Position numbers and translations under genes: made by a program. DNA of 64,000 bases from Streblospio benedicti (lineage: Eukaryota > Annelida > Polychaeta > Spionida > Spionidae): the NCBI GenBank assembly GCA_019095985.1, contig CM032660.1, forward strand, positions 61,865,766 through 61,929,765, in the 5' to 3' direction. Under the pieces are notes generated by a model. The model ran no database searches, was not told the DNA's origin, and saw only the letters and a list, made by a program, of their open reading frames with translations. This document shows, piece by piece, positions 11,901 through 23,812 of this stretch (its first letter is position 1; every line of letters begins with the position of its first letter).

Positions 11901-12169
11901 GCGAATACAGTCGCCTCGGCTTACCGAGGGTTACGAGAAAAAGGAACCAGATAAATATGGATATAGTAAGCAAGTATCCTTAGTATCAGATCTGGAGGAG
12001 ATGAATGGTAATTTTAGTGAAGAGGTGTATATAAAGATACGAATCATATAAAGAGTTTGGAATTTGTCAATCTCAGGCTGACCAAAGTATATACACATCT
12101 TCAGGAGGGGAAAAGATCTATGAAGCAGTCTATAGCTATGTGGATGACACAATGAATGCAACAATGTGA
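11901..12169 (+). pseudogene. Tyrosine-rich cytoplasmic-tail-like terminal exon, one frame shift
   Basis: After an acceptor-like aaaatctcag, an open frame gives acidic, tyrosine-rich sequence (EGYEKKEPDKYGYS, then LEEMNGNFSEEVYIKI). It then shifts by one base into a second frame (QADQSIYTSSGGEKIYEAVY followed by SYVDDTMN) that ends at TGA 12167-12169. An AATAAA lies about 65 bases further on, as expected for a last exon. The composition and spaced tyrosines resemble signalling tails of single-pass receptors. No membrane-spanning exon is visible upstream. It may be a relic of a receptor gene or a real exon with an assembly error. The identification is inferred from composition only. Confidence 0.35.
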
Positions 12170-12534
12170 AACTAGAATATAGGATGAGAAACACAACCTT
12201 AACAAATGTATGTTTCAAGTGAATGCTGATTAAATAAAAGTCTTTAACAGTTACATTTGTAAACTGAGAGGAAGCAGTTTTTCAAAATTGTTAAAAAAAT
12301 ATGTTAGTAATATTCAAAGATTATTTGGATTATTAAGTTATGCTGTTCTTTGAGAAATAATTATCATACATATTTATTCTTGTAATTCAAGTCAAATGTA
12401 ATTGATTTATATTCTGATATGATAATATGATACAGATGTCCTGTATTTAATGTTGACAGAAACTTGGTTTCATAACAAGGTGATAAATATCAAAATAAAT
12501 AATGAGCTGATGGTCAGTGCAGTTATCAAAAGTA

Positions 12535-12735
12535 CCATAAAACATAAGAACCCAATAAGTTCAAATGCTTATATATGGTCAAAAAGTCAAATAGGGGTGG
12601 GGGTAGGCGTGTTTTGAATATACGCCCCTGGGCTTATAAGTGGGAACTTTTTCCATTTACAAAAGATCCAAAAATTGCTGCTTTTTGGTTATAAGCCCAT
12701 TGGCTTTAATGTGCAGGAATACAGCAAATAAAATT
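12535..12735. repeat. Dispersed repeat with 'ataagcccattggcttta' motif, copy 1
   Basis: The motifs gggggtaggcgtg, gggcttataagtggg, and ggttataagcccattggctt followed by tgcaggaatac recur in the same order at 20815-20975, and partly at 19985-20085. This is a dispersed, non-coding repeat. The palindromic word around ataagcccatgggctt suggests a hairpin end. Confidence 0.55.
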
Positions 12736-13154
12736 TCATAACATTTGGATATTATAAATTTAGTACATCACAAATGATGTACCACTAAAGAATGAGATTT
12801 TCTTAATTTTCAGATTTTATTGTTATCATCAAGATGCACAGCTTGCTCATATTATAGCAAAATATCATAAATTCTATGGTTATAGTCCAAAATCATTATT
12901 TAATAAAATCTTATAAGTGAACTCATAAATAAGTCAAATATCACTATTGACTATATCAAATGAAATATCCTCAATAAACACATTCCTGAGTGCATCTCAA
13001 AATATCTTTTATTCAAAAAAAAAATAAAATAACTTAATCATAATGCACTCATTCTTAAAATTGTTCAATTTAAAGTCTAATACTAAGTCACATACTATCA
13101 AAAATAATAATTAAACATTAAATATACGTTAAAACCTCTTTTAACATAACCAAA

Positions 13155-13395
13155 ACTAGATCAAAAGTGCTCAGAGAGCACAGCGTCGCTAGAGCAACAT
13201 TGACCCATGGGCAATAAAGATGTTTGCTTTGCAATCAAAAAAGAAAAAAAAAGTCTTACTTGATGCGTGACTCATCCTACATCTATGTTATTGGCATTGG
13301 ATTGATGGCGCTTTCTAAACATGGCTAAAGTAAATATCTATTGCCCATGAGTCGACATTAATATGGTAACGCTGTGCTCTCTGAGCACTGTTATT
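13155..13395. mobile_element. MITE with agtgctcagagagcacag inverted ends
   Basis: The left end (agtgctcagagagcacagcg) is matched by acgctgtgctctctgagcac at the right. Both ends also show the inner words cccatgggcaataaaga and atctattgcccatgag, in inverted order. A single diverged end of the same family sits at 54743-54785, at the 3' edge of the UCHL5 retrocopy. Confidence 0.7.
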
Positions 13396-13438
13396 CCAAT
13401 ATAACCACTATGCCAATTCGATGATCATGTTTTGAACA

Positions 13439-13538
13439 NNNNNNNNNNNNNNNNNNNNNNNNNNNNNNNNNNNNNNNNNNNNNNNNNNNNNNNNNNNNNN
13501 NNNNNNNNNNNNNNNNNNNNNNNNNNNNNNNNNNNNNN
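13439..13538. other. Assembly gap, 100 N
   Basis: Exactly 100 N are present, the usual placeholder for a gap of unknown size. The TIR element that starts right after it lacks its left end, so the gap probably hides part of that element. Confidence 0.98.
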
Positions 13539-14083
13539 ACGTTTCGATTCCTTAGGATTTTTTCCTATTTCTGATTGTTGCATCTATTACCAATGTAAAA
13601 ACGTTCTGTAGCTTCCGCAAATTATGGCTTTCTTCGTAACTCGCCTGAAGATACATTTATTTAGATTGTTCTGCTAATATTACGCATTTTACGCAGGTTT
13701 CTGTGGTAAAAAGAATTCTTCAAAAAGTTCAAAATCACGCCGACATTTTGACATATTTTCATTTCATTGGGTGTCTGTACGGCGTCCGCACTTCTGATTT
13801 TACTTTGTGGCGGGAATAAACGAGAACGGCCGAACAAATCCGACTATTTATGAGCGAAATATGGAAGCCATATTGACAGGAAGTATGAGAAAATGTTCTG
13901 ATTATTATGTTTATTCTGTTTATCTCGATAATCGTAAGTGTCGTAGTTTCAGTGATAGAGCAGTTCCAAGAAAACCGTGATAGCCGTAACTTAGTTTCGA
14001 ATTGTTGCGAATTATTACGTTTTTTTACACTGATTTCTCTAATTTCGTTATGATTCTGTATCCTTCTGACCCAATCTGTACTG
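13539..14083. mobile_element. Non-autonomous TIR DNA element, copy B (left end in gap)
   Basis: This is colinear with 5670-6241. Shared words include taactcgcctgaag, gacattttgaca, attgggtgtctgtac, gtttcagtgat, caagaaaaccgtgatagccg and ttctgtatcctt. Divergence is moderate, with both substitutions and indels. The left terminus is lost in the assembly gap and the right terminus is near 14083. No coding capacity is seen. Confidence 0.7.
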
Positions 14084-15540
14084 TAGTTACAAATGAACGA
14101 AACACAAGGCTTTTGCTTCAGCTTGCTGCTGAAGCAACGCAATAATAACTTACAATGAAATGACAAGCCCTGGTCACGGCACCAAACTAACAGACTCAGG
14201 TTGGTAGGTGAGTCTGTATCAGAGTTGGTGCGAGATTAGTTTTAATCGATTAATCAATCATAATTAAGTTAAGAACCCATTTGGCTGCTACTTGATGCGA
14301 CATGATTTTCCACAAATCCACCATTTAATAAGATTACTAATACAAGATTGTTTCAATAGACAATTGGTCATAAAAGCGTAGCAAGAATTACAAAAATAGT
14401 TTGGATCATTTGGAGTAATAATTATTTGAAACATAATTTTAATTGGTTTTCAAAATCACAATATGAAATTTTTTTTCATTGATTTGTATTTTGATTGAAA
14501 TGATTCAGCACAAATCCGGCATAATTCATTAATATCTTTTACACGTGCCATGATAGACTCCTAATTTATTCATACAGTTGAGTTTTTTTAAATAGAAAAC
14601 ATGCTATTGATGATGAAAACATAGATAAAAGCAAGGTTGTACATACAGGTTAAAATTTGATATCACGGCAGATGAGTAAGTGCACAATCTGAAATAAACA
14701 TTTTTTTAAATCTTTAAAAGGCAATATTATTAGCTCTTGTTACTGTCAAATTTGTTAACATTATGAAAATATGTACCAATGTGTTGGGAAAAATTGGGTT
14801 TAGTAGCTGTCAAAACTTATACCACTGAAAATCTAACTATTATTTTGTTACATTACATGCAGGTAACTTGTATGAATTGTATCATGAGCCATAAAATATT
14901 ATTTATATACATTATCAACATATGGTGGTAAAAACTAAAATCTATGCTTTCTTAGCTTCATGCACATATATGGTTCATGATAAATAGTCCACTTACTTTT
15001 GCTAGTATAGGGATTGCTTTTCATAATGCAGCATTCGAAAAAAAAGCCAGAAATAACACCTGCAGTGAGCTGAATTTTTAAACGAACACTCGGTTGAGTG
15101 ACGTAACATAACGTAAACAAGTAAAATGTGAAATGCGTCAATTTCCACTATATCACGGTATGAAAAGGTGGTGTACAAAACATGGAAATACAGTATATTC
15201 ATACTCCAGTTTAATATTACGGCCTACATCTTAATTTAGTGTCAAATATGTGCGTTCCCGTGGAGATATAACATAACCCTACAAAGGATGTGCCCATAAC
15301 GAGAGCAATGCCCATAACTTGATCACTTGCTCTGTCCTTTTGGTATCAGTCTTTTTTCATATTTCTTTATCAATTACTTAGTCCCTACTTGAAGATGTAA
15401 ATCAAAATATCTTCAGGTAATAAAGGGATGTTCACTAATTACAGAGATATAGGTGGGGTACATCATGTTGAAATATGTATTTATTATTCGTTGAATAATG
15501 CAAGCTTCCTTACGAACAACTTTTGTTATCTTACCTTTAG
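14084..15540. other. Intergenic, with one end of a TIR family near 14210
   Basis: At 14215-14262 the sequence gagttggtgcgagattagtt then ttaatcgattaatc matches the left end of the larger element at 45762-47037. Its partner end is not found here. Otherwise no gene or bounded repeat is seen. Confidence 0.35.
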
Positions 15541-15690
15541 TGTGCTTCCGTGGCCGAATGGTTAGGGAGTTGGATTCGTGACCAGAAGATCGTGGGTTCT
15601 GGGTTCGATTCCCGGTTAAATAGGTACAGACCTGGTGTAAATTGTAAAGTCATGAGAGCCATACTGGGATCAGGACTATATTTTTATTTA
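15541..15690 (+). repeat. tRNA-derived SINE, family 2, internally deleted copy
   Basis: The tRNA-like head contains an A box (ccgtggccgaatggttaggg) and a B box (ggttcgattcccgg). It is followed directly by the family tail (cctggtgtaaattgtaaagtc, gagagcc, caggactata). Compared with the copies at 50719 and 53370 it lacks the middle ~150 bases. The multi-copy occurrence rules out a plain tRNA gene. Confidence 0.8.
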
Positions 15691-17367
15691 CCTATAGATT
15701 CTACGTCCAATAAAATATTCACAAATTTCTCCTGCCCTAGATAATTCATCGGTAAAAAAAAAGAGCAAAAGCCACCCTACCTAAATTTTTAGACCATTAA
15801 AACTTTGCAGTAAGTCAAAAAAGAATCCCTTCCTTCCTACCCTCCTTTCAAATCCATGGTTAGCGGAAACAAATATTTTGTTCGGCATTATCAAATATTT
15901 TACTACGCTTGTTCATTTTTGGACTGTACTATTCATTTGTATGCATTTATATTGTCATCGTAGCCCATTGATAAACACTAATTGGAGTGTGAGCGGTATG
16001 TGTGCTTTACAAGCTGACAAATCACCTACGGAGATTTAGGCATCATAAACTTTTATGATTTTGCAAAGAACGTGTGTCCTTGGGGTGAGTTCTGACCAAC
16101 GCTTAAAGTGACACTCATAGCGAATACGTCATTGCATGCCTAATCAGGAAACAACTGTTAAAATGTAGGCATTTATGCACGCTTTTATGTTGACAGTATA
16201 GATTAGCATGTAGCTGCAGATTATCTGATTTTCCTTAAAACACACAAAATGTGAGAACTCATAGCTCTGGTGCTTGACGTTACAGGAGTTTTATATATTT
16301 ATATATTATATATTTATAAATCAGGCAGGAACTTTTAGTTTAGCACATATTATGTGCTGAAATAAACAGCAACATATATTTTTGCGCATCATGTAGAAAT
16401 TTACAATACACTGAAAAAAATCATTAATTGTGCGAGACATTCATTTCATCACTGCTTGTGCAAACCTAACCAAAGGTGAGGTAGACACATCAGGGTTTTT
16501 TTTACTAAAAATTGATAGATGGCACAGACTGGGGTGCACGTGCGTCGTTGCACTCTTAAATATGAAACACATACCAACATGTAGAGGAATCTCTTTTGCA
16601 TGCACCCATATAATTTTCATCTATGTTCAACCACATACCTCAAGTCCACAGAGGTTCCAGTAACATCACTATACCACCTTTTTTTGAAAGTTGAATTTGA
16701 TAACTTTTTCTTCTTTTTTAAATTAAAGTAGCAAAAATATAGGAATTGTTGATTCAATACGAAATGAATATTTGTTTTTGGATGAGCTATCATTTCTCTA
16801 TGAAATATCAATAATTTGCGAAGGAAAGGGGCCTGTGATCATATTTTCCTCAAGTATTCATAAATAAAAATGACATTTCTAATAATGCAGTAAAAAATCA
16901 TCATCACTCGTTTTGTTATTTTACCCTTGAAGGGTGTTGAACTGGCTCATGGCTCCTTGTAATTTTTCTCTCCACATGTCTCCCTTTTGTCATCTTGATC
17001 TTTAAGTTCCATGCCTTCAAGTCTTCTCCAATCGAACTCCTACCAAATTTCCTAGGTTTTCCTTTAGGTTTACTACAAACAAAGTTAATGACATTTTTAG
17101 AAAATATTAGAGCCGTTTTTTTTCTAATATCAGGGTACAAAATAAAGTTAATCAGGTGCTGGATGATTTTAGCAGATGCCAGCTGATTTCAAAAGTTCAC
17201 AAGTCATTGCGTAGACTACTTTTTTTAGAGCTCTCTGTAGGAACATAGTTAAGGGCCAGACTTTTTTTCTAAAAGGCCAGCTACTTTTCATAATTACTGT
17301 CTCTGATGTTTGTTCACAAATTTTCACAAATTTCACACCCCGGTAATATGTTATGTGTATGTATAAA
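15691..17367. other. Intergenic upstream of the EGF gene, no exon recognised
   Basis: I looked for cysteine-rich or signal-peptide exons belonging to the EGF-repeat gene and found none that I trust. An AT-rich run lies around 16295-16320. Confidence 0.3.
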
Positions 17368-17774
17368 TTTTCATCTTGTGGCTAGAATCTTTTCCACCAA
17401 TTCACACATCAAAATCCTAAAAGACTCAAATGCCAGACTAAATCAAATTTTATTTTATTCTCTAATATTTTCGTGTTCTAACAACACCTCTGCAGGAGAA
17501 AAATATATGTAGCAAACACTATTTAACAGTTCAGAATATGTTATATGAAGATATAAATGATTCCATTTTTTTTTTTTCATTTATAACTTCATATATATCC
17601 TAAACTGTTAAATAGTGTTTGCTACATATTTATATATATTTTTCTCCTGAAGAGGTGTGCTTAGAACCCAAAAATATTAGAGAATAAAATAAAATTTGAT
17701 TTAGTCTGGCATTTGAGACTTTTCGGATTTTGATGTGTGAATTGGTGGAAAAGACGGTAGCCACAAGATGAAAA
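17368..17774. repeat. Large hairpin-forming foldback, ~195 bp arms, 17 bp loop
   Basis: Arm 17368-17560 is a close reverse complement of 17578-17774. Both contain ttcatcttgtggcta, caccaattcacacatc, caaatgccagactaaatc and agcaaacactatttaacag. A T-rich loop separates them. The arms differ at scattered positions, so this is not a fresh duplication. It ends only ~55 bases before the acceptor of the EGF exon at 17830, so the pre-mRNA could form a long hairpin next to that splice site. Confidence 0.85.
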
Positions 17775-17829
17775 GAACCACCTACAACCAAATAATTAAT
17801 CTTAGTAATGTATATATTTTACTTTTAAG

Positions 17830-17986
17830 GATCTGAAAAAATATGGTGACTATTGCAATAATGAATGTAGCAGCAGTTGTGAATATGGTTGTAACAATAA
17901 TGGAGAGTGTTATAAATGTCAATCCTGCTGCCTTGAGTTTTGCAGTAATGAATGTGATACGGAAAAATGCGCCAGTTGCTTACCTG
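17830..17986 (+). CDS. EGF-repeat membrane protein, upstream exon
   Basis: This exon follows the acceptor ttttacttttaag and ends at the donor gtaggt. It encodes 52 residues with cysteine spacing typical of EGF-like modules (LKKYGDYCNNECSSSCEYGC, then NNNGECYKCQSCC and CASCLPG). It ends in phase 1. Joining its last base to the exon at 23813 gives CLPG-RWGDQCEKSC, a seamless EGF-type C-x-x-G-x-x-G-x-x-C motif, so the two exons belong together across a 5.8 kb intron. The signal peptide and first coding exon were not found. They should lie upstream of 17830. Confidence 0.8.
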
Positions 17987-17999
17987 GTAGGTAATTTTT

Positions 18000-19980
18000 A
18001 TCTAAATTCACATACTGGTATTATGTTAACATTGAATATGTAAAAATAATAAAAGTAAATTAATGCCTTTGATTTTGTATAAATCGTCAAAATAGTGATT
18101 TTGTGCTAAACTATGCCAAGTTTACATGATGTGCAATCATTGCCACAAGAATTGCACCACCTGATTCCGTCGAAACTCGTCATTTTTTACAATTATTGAC
18201 AGCAAAATTCCCTACAAATCAATTGTTCTATAACGATACAATGTCAAACATTGGGTTCAAATCATAATTTTGACTATTTATGGAGTTGTGCATGAGTTAC
18301 ATCATGATACATGTAATTAGTTGAGCAACCCCAAAATTGCAAAAATTATCTCCCTTAAATTACTCTTATTATGATATGAAAGCATTCTATAGAATATTTG
18401 AAAAATTTGATAAATATCATAATTGTTTATTTGATAGTTTCTATTCATGATTTGACTTATCCGGCTATCCTGCATAGCAATATCCTTAAATTGTTAACAG
18501 CAATAGGCTGTAAATCATGGGATATTTAAATACACAGAGCTGTTTGAAAGTGGATTACAAGTCGGCGGTTTGTCAGTTGTCCATTAGTTTCCAAATATGG
18601 AACCTGTTGAACATACATCTGTAATAATGCACACAGAACAAGTAAATTAAGTTGTCCCCACATGTGACTGTGTTCATTATAACAAGAGGGGAAAGCAGTA
18701 GTTTCTACTGCATTTTGTGATATTTTTTTCAGCAGAAACCGTCAAATGGGCATCTGTTTCATTTGTGTTACCATTATGTTTGCGTCACTCTTATTGTTGT
18801 GATGGAAAATCAACCAAAAGTCTCTGTGATGATACAAAAGTGATATCCGATATAGAGTCATAAACGTTGCTGGTAGATTTGTCCTTCGGTAGATGGTTAC
18901 CGGGTACAAAATCAATTTATATAATATCCGATGTGTGAATTCGTGTTTGATAACTCATCGTAATGATGATAATCAATTATTTGTAAAAATATAACACAAA
19001 TGGCTTGCTTCTGACTACGCCATTTGTGATATCCCATTTTTTAGCACATTAGCCTTTATCACATGTCACAGTATTTTAAACCTCTGAATGCAACAAAAGT
19101 ATTCATTTTCATAAACTTGATTGATTTGTTAACTTTGATATTTTTCACTGTGTTAATTTATTTAATAAAAAGAATTATATAAAGCACTGTTAAATATGGC
19201 TGACATCAAATTTGCATCAAATAGCGCGTAATATTTAGATGAAATCAACCTCAAACTTTTTTCACCCCCCCCTCTAAGTGTGTCCTGAAACTTTTTTTCA
19301 CCCCCATTATATAGTCAAAACTTTTTGGCCCCCCATTATATTCCGACCCCCCCGACGCAAATAACGAACACTCCTTTAGAGATGTTCAACAATTGTTTTA
19401 GTTTTTATGAATCGGGTCTGTGTCTGTGTTTTTCCATAATAAAGAACTGATGCAGGTAAACTATACTGCTTTTTGATAATAAGTAGAAAGATGTTTATGT
19501 CATTTGAAAGACACAAACGTGTGAAAATGTGAGCAAAAGTGAAAACAAATTCTTAACGATTGGTGTTAATGAATTAGACATTATCAACGTGGGCAGGTAG
19601 ATGGCTGAGTGCCGAAAGCTTTCAAAAGGAGACAATCATAGGTCTTCTTCATTCAGTCCCACCGGGCAGACCACAGAAAAAATGCCAGTGAAAATTTGGC
19701 CCTGGGATACTGAAATTTCCTCGGTAGAGGTTGGCAGGTCTGATAAGGCTTATGTGATCCCTTAGGCTTTCGGAAACAGGATTGGGGTTGAGCACTTCGA
19801 CAGATCTAATACCCAAACTCTACACTTTGCTGTTTCACACGTCAACCCATCAGTAATATGTACAGTGAAAGGCATTCTTCAGTTGGTCTCGATTCAAGGA
19901 CTTCCTGAATCTTTAACACTGGCACTTAAAAGTCTGTTTTACAGTTACTTTAACTTTGGTTATATTGTTAGCATTCCTTC
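18000..19980. other. EGF gene intron, first part
   Basis: The stretch is non-coding and AT-rich. A pyrimidine-rich patch with three C runs lies at 19255-19360, and a CA/GT-poor unique stretch follows. No bounded repeat was recognised in this part. Confidence 0.4.
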
Positions 19981-20814
19981 TTACCATCTTCCCATGCATT
20001 AAAGCCCATCGGCCTTACATCAAAGATGGGCTTTGTGTTCAAATATAAGCCCATGGGCCATTAAGTGGGAATAAAAATCATTTTCCCTGCAAAAAATTGA
20101 TAGTTACATGCACCCTGGACCCTCTCAAGTGACCAAAGACACATGAAAACAACATAATACACCTAAATAAATCGTGTATTCGTATGCATACAGATACCAT
20201 GAACATGATTTGGGCGATATTAGAAGCTCCGACACTATTTTCCATCAATGATTCAGAATGAACATCAATATAAACATTCGACAGGAGCTTGAATCAATGT
20301 TTGAAGATATTTATTTGTGTTAATCTGAAGCTAGAATACACCCAAAGTGAGAATTAATAAATAATATATTTTTTCAAAACAAATCTTATCAGCAGCATTC
20401 TTGTTGCAGATGATACGTCATTCTGTAGGAGCTTTACACAACGCAACCTCATTATAATCCATAAGAAATCAAAGCGGACTCGACCTTAACTACCTTAACT
20501 GTGAAATGCTTTTGATATATCTCTAGTGTGTGAATATGATTGGTAATGGTGAGCTTCCGTAGTTCCAATATTTTTTAAATTAGGTTTGTACAATGTTAGC
20601 AAGCTATGAAAATTCTTGTGTCAATGATGAATACGATGACAGCATTTCTGAAAAAAAATATGAAACTAACAATTACCATTGATGATTAAAGGAAAACATC
20701 GTGCACGTTGTCAAAAGTCAGTACACTCATCATTGCCCCGTAGGTAGACTCGTACCGTACAGTAACACGTAAGAACCCATGGTTAAGAAACTTGGTGGTT
20801 CTATATAGTCAAAA

Positions 20815-20975
20815 TACAATAGTTATTCATCACCAAAATGGGGGTGGGCGTAGTGTTCAAATATCCGCACGCAAGCTTGTATTAAAGTGGAAACTTTTTT
20901 CATTTTCAAAAGGTCCAAAAAGTGCTGTTTTTCGGTTATAAGCCCATGGGCTTTAATGCACAGGAATACTGTAAT
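20815..20975. repeat. Dispersed repeat with 'ataagcccatgggcttta' motif, copy 2
   Basis: This shares, in order, gggggtgggcgtag, ggtccaaaaagtgctg and ttcggttataagcccatggg, followed by ctttaatgcacaggaatac, with 12535-12735. A shorter relative lies at 19985-20085. All lie outside exons. Confidence 0.55.
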
Positions 20976-21226
20976 GACTAATGTTGCTTTTTCATTTTAC
21001 AGCAGTTGGAGCCATTCTTGTTTCATCTTTGAGCTTAGATTAATGGGTTTTTTTTTCAATCTTTAAGTCAAGTGACGGGCATGAGTAAATTAAACTTGCC
21101 ATTGACTGTGAAAAGTGATCCAACAAAAAGGTCTCATCTGATCATCTGGCAAATGATGTACTGTACAAAACTGTAATTCAAACCATCCCAATAATAATAA
21201 TAATGTGAATATTAGACATCCTGGTT

Positions 21227-21489
21227 AATATATACTATGTAATATTTAATCTATACAACTGGATTGTGTACTATGAAAACAGAAAAGGGGGACTTAGAGT
21301 AGAACTCTCTACAGGGTGAGACCCAGACTGACCAAGCAGCACTCAAGTAACCCCGCCCATCTTGAGGTTAAGTCATTATACAGTACATTACTTCGTACGT
21401 CACAACAAGGAAGAAATATGGCTGATGCCATATGAAACGTCTGTTTTCATGGTATATAATCCAGTTGTATAGATTAAATATTATATAGC
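21227..21489. mobile_element. MITE with ~55 bp terminal inverted repeats
   Basis: The left end (tatactatgtaatatttaat, then ctatacaactgga and ctatgaaaacag) is the reverse complement of the right end (ctgttttcatgg, tccagttgtatag, attaaatattatata), with a few mismatches. The interior is short and non-coding. It lies in the EGF gene intron. Confidence 0.75.
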
Positions 21490-21804
21490 ATCCCAATAAT
21501 AATTTGCAAAATCTCGGCCATTTTGCATTTGAAAGTCAAAAGTCAGTCAAATTTATAAAATAACATCAAATTTCAATTCCTTGACCCAAAAAATGCTAAA
21601 AATGGAATGTAAATATGTAAATGTAAAAAATCATATGATTTGATTCAAAATGAGAGACAATTATGTGGGAGGATTACATGGTGTAGCCATGTGGTCATTC
21701 CTGTACACTAGCTTTTGCTGTCCAACAAGTTGTTTCAGATCAATAAAAGTAGATTTGCACACATATCCAATTCTGGAGATAATATTGTGAAGATTAGTCA
21801 TCTG

Positions 21805-21965
21805 TGATTTATATACAATATTTCCACTATACCACTGTATTATTACGTACAAGAAACAGACGTTGCTAAACACGTCGAAATACAAAGAAATAAGACGGAT
21901 GTCATAAAAAATGTCTGTTTCTTGTACGTTGTACGTTGTCCATTGGTATAGTGTAAATATTGTAC
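21805..21965. repeat. Short inverted repeat, ~55 bp arms
   Basis: The words acaatatttccactatacca and gtacaagaaacagacgt at the left have inverted counterparts (tgtctgtttcttgtacgt, tggtatagtgtaaatattgt) at the right, separated by about 45 bases. It is probably a small MITE in the EGF gene intron. Confidence 0.6.
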
Positions 21966-22312
21966 ATACAATTCTGGAATAATTTGGATTTTTGCTTTTT
22001 ATCGGTCATTTCCATGTTTCTGCTGTGTAATAGTAGGATTCTGATTTCTAACAAAAAAGGAGCAAATATTTAGAAAGTTCTACTTTTTCAAAAAACCACC
22101 ATGACACCTGTAAACAGGTTCACCTGGATAATTAATTGGGAAGTTATGAAAATTTTATGCAATGCGAGGCAAATTCTTTCTTTTACTTCTACTTAAATCA
22201 TTGGTCAATAATAGTTATCACATATTTTTCTTTACATAATATCATAAGTAGAAACCGTGAATTTTCTAATCTGAACTTCTAACACTCAAAAAACAGTTCA
22301 ACCACTAGCATT

Positions 22313-23515
22313 GCCCCTTTAAGCGAGAGGCACAACCGGACTTGCGGACATTTTTAGCCGCACAGCTTTTTCAGGTTTGCGGTATCCATGGCGTTTTCCA
22401 CATGTAGTAACAATCGTAAAGTTGGGCACATACAAATCGAAGGCAGCACTGGCTCGGTGTGTTACAAGTGCTGTGACAGTGGGAACCATTTCATTGTTTA
22501 GTTTAGTTTGGTTAATTGCTGCTGCCGTGAGTGCAAAATGCATCGAACGTTCATTGTACTCATGTACAACGTGAGTACTGTGTGATTCATAATGCCTAGG
22601 GCACAACAGGCCGTACGGCTAGTCTATTGCCAGTCTACTGCGGAAAAACGCGACAAGCGTAGCTTTTTTGCAGGCAGTACGGTGACTGCAGAAAAAGTTT
22701 GACATGCCAAACTTCTAAGTAGACAGTAGGGAGACCTTACGCAAAGTGTCCAATATATAGACAAAACCTGGTGAGTTTGTAACATGAATTATCCTAGATC
22801 ATGTATAATAATCTTCACGTTATTACACTCTGATTTCATATGTATCCTACTGATGAAAAAAATATCCGTTTGCCATACTGTGCAAAGACAATTGAATAAC
22901 GCACTGGCGCTGTGCTTCCCCAGTACACAGTACATGAACGTACGAATGCCGTTTTTTAGCAATCACACAGCGTGTACAACACAAGTTTTACTTGAGTACA
23001 ACACACGGTCGACCCATGTTGCACTCACGACCACCTACTCATAACCAGTCCTGCCTTTGATTTACATGTGCCCTTTACTTTAAGCTTGTGACTGTATGCC
23101 GAAAACGCCGTAGACACCACAGATCTGAAAAAGCCATGCGGCTTAAATGTTCATAAGGCCGGTTATGCCCCTAGCTTAAAGTATGGCATTCGTAGGCTCA
23201 TGTACTGTCTATGTACTTGGAAAGAACTGTGTCAGTACTGTATCTATCCCAACAACGTGCAATTAAATCCTTTGTATATATAGGGCAGTAGGCGTAAGGT
23301 CTCCGTGCTGCCTACCTACCAGCACAAGACCAATGCTGAATTTGATGTGGTGTAAGTTGGCATGTCAAACTTCTTCTGCGGCCACTGTACTGCCTTAAAA
23401 AAGCTGCGTTTGCCGCACTTGACACTCACTGATCTTAACAATCTATATAAGTTTTTGGCAGTAGACTGGCAGTAGACTAGCCGTGAGGCCTGATGTGACC
23501 TAGGCATTAGTATAA
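22313..23515. repeat. Two interleaved inverted-repeat pairs (order A, B, A', B')
   Basis: Block A (22313-22585) is inverted at A' (about 22945-23185). Shared words include gcacaaccgg or gcataaccgg, agccgca, ctttttcag and gagtgcaa. Block B (22589-22745) is inverted at B' (about 23283-23515), with taatgcctagg, cggctagtct, ccagtctactgc, gtttgacatgccaa and gagaccttacgc. The pairs cross each other instead of nesting. A fragment of block A also appears at 51430-51490. Reading frames inside are not convincing. Confidence 0.65.
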
Positions 23516-23567
23516 ATCTGTCAATAAGAACATTTATTTTTTGTTGTTTGACAAAAAAAGCATATAC

Positions 23568-23776
23568 TGTAAAACTACAATATTTCGTGGCTATTAAATT
23601 TTGCGATTTTCATCTATAAATTATTTTATGACTATTTAATTATTCGATTTTGGTCCATCCTGGATCTACCTTACATAGGCTTTTAATGTTTGCTGACTAC
23701 TTAAGTTTGCGTTTTTGCACCTACCCACGAAATTTGCAAATTAAATAGTGCGCAAACATTTCTAGTTTTACAGTAG
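23568..23776. mobile_element. MITE with TACTGTAAAACTA ends
   Basis: The left end (tactgtaaaactacaatatt, then cgtggctattaaattttgcg) is matched by an inverted right end (cgaaatttgcaaattaaata, ending tagttttacagta). A lone half copy is at 45943-46020. It ends about 36 bases before the acceptor of the large EGF exon at 23813, so it may supply or disturb branch-point sequence. Confidence 0.8.
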
Positions 23777-23812
23777 ATTAACATTTTAACAGACATGTTC
23801 ATTAATTTGTAG

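Noticed and set aside
13759-14166. 135-codon minus-strand frame
   Set aside because: It lies inside a TIR element whose other copy does not preserve it.
15541-15640. Functional tRNA gene
   Set aside because: The tRNA-like head is attached to a tail shared by three or four other copies, so it is a SINE.
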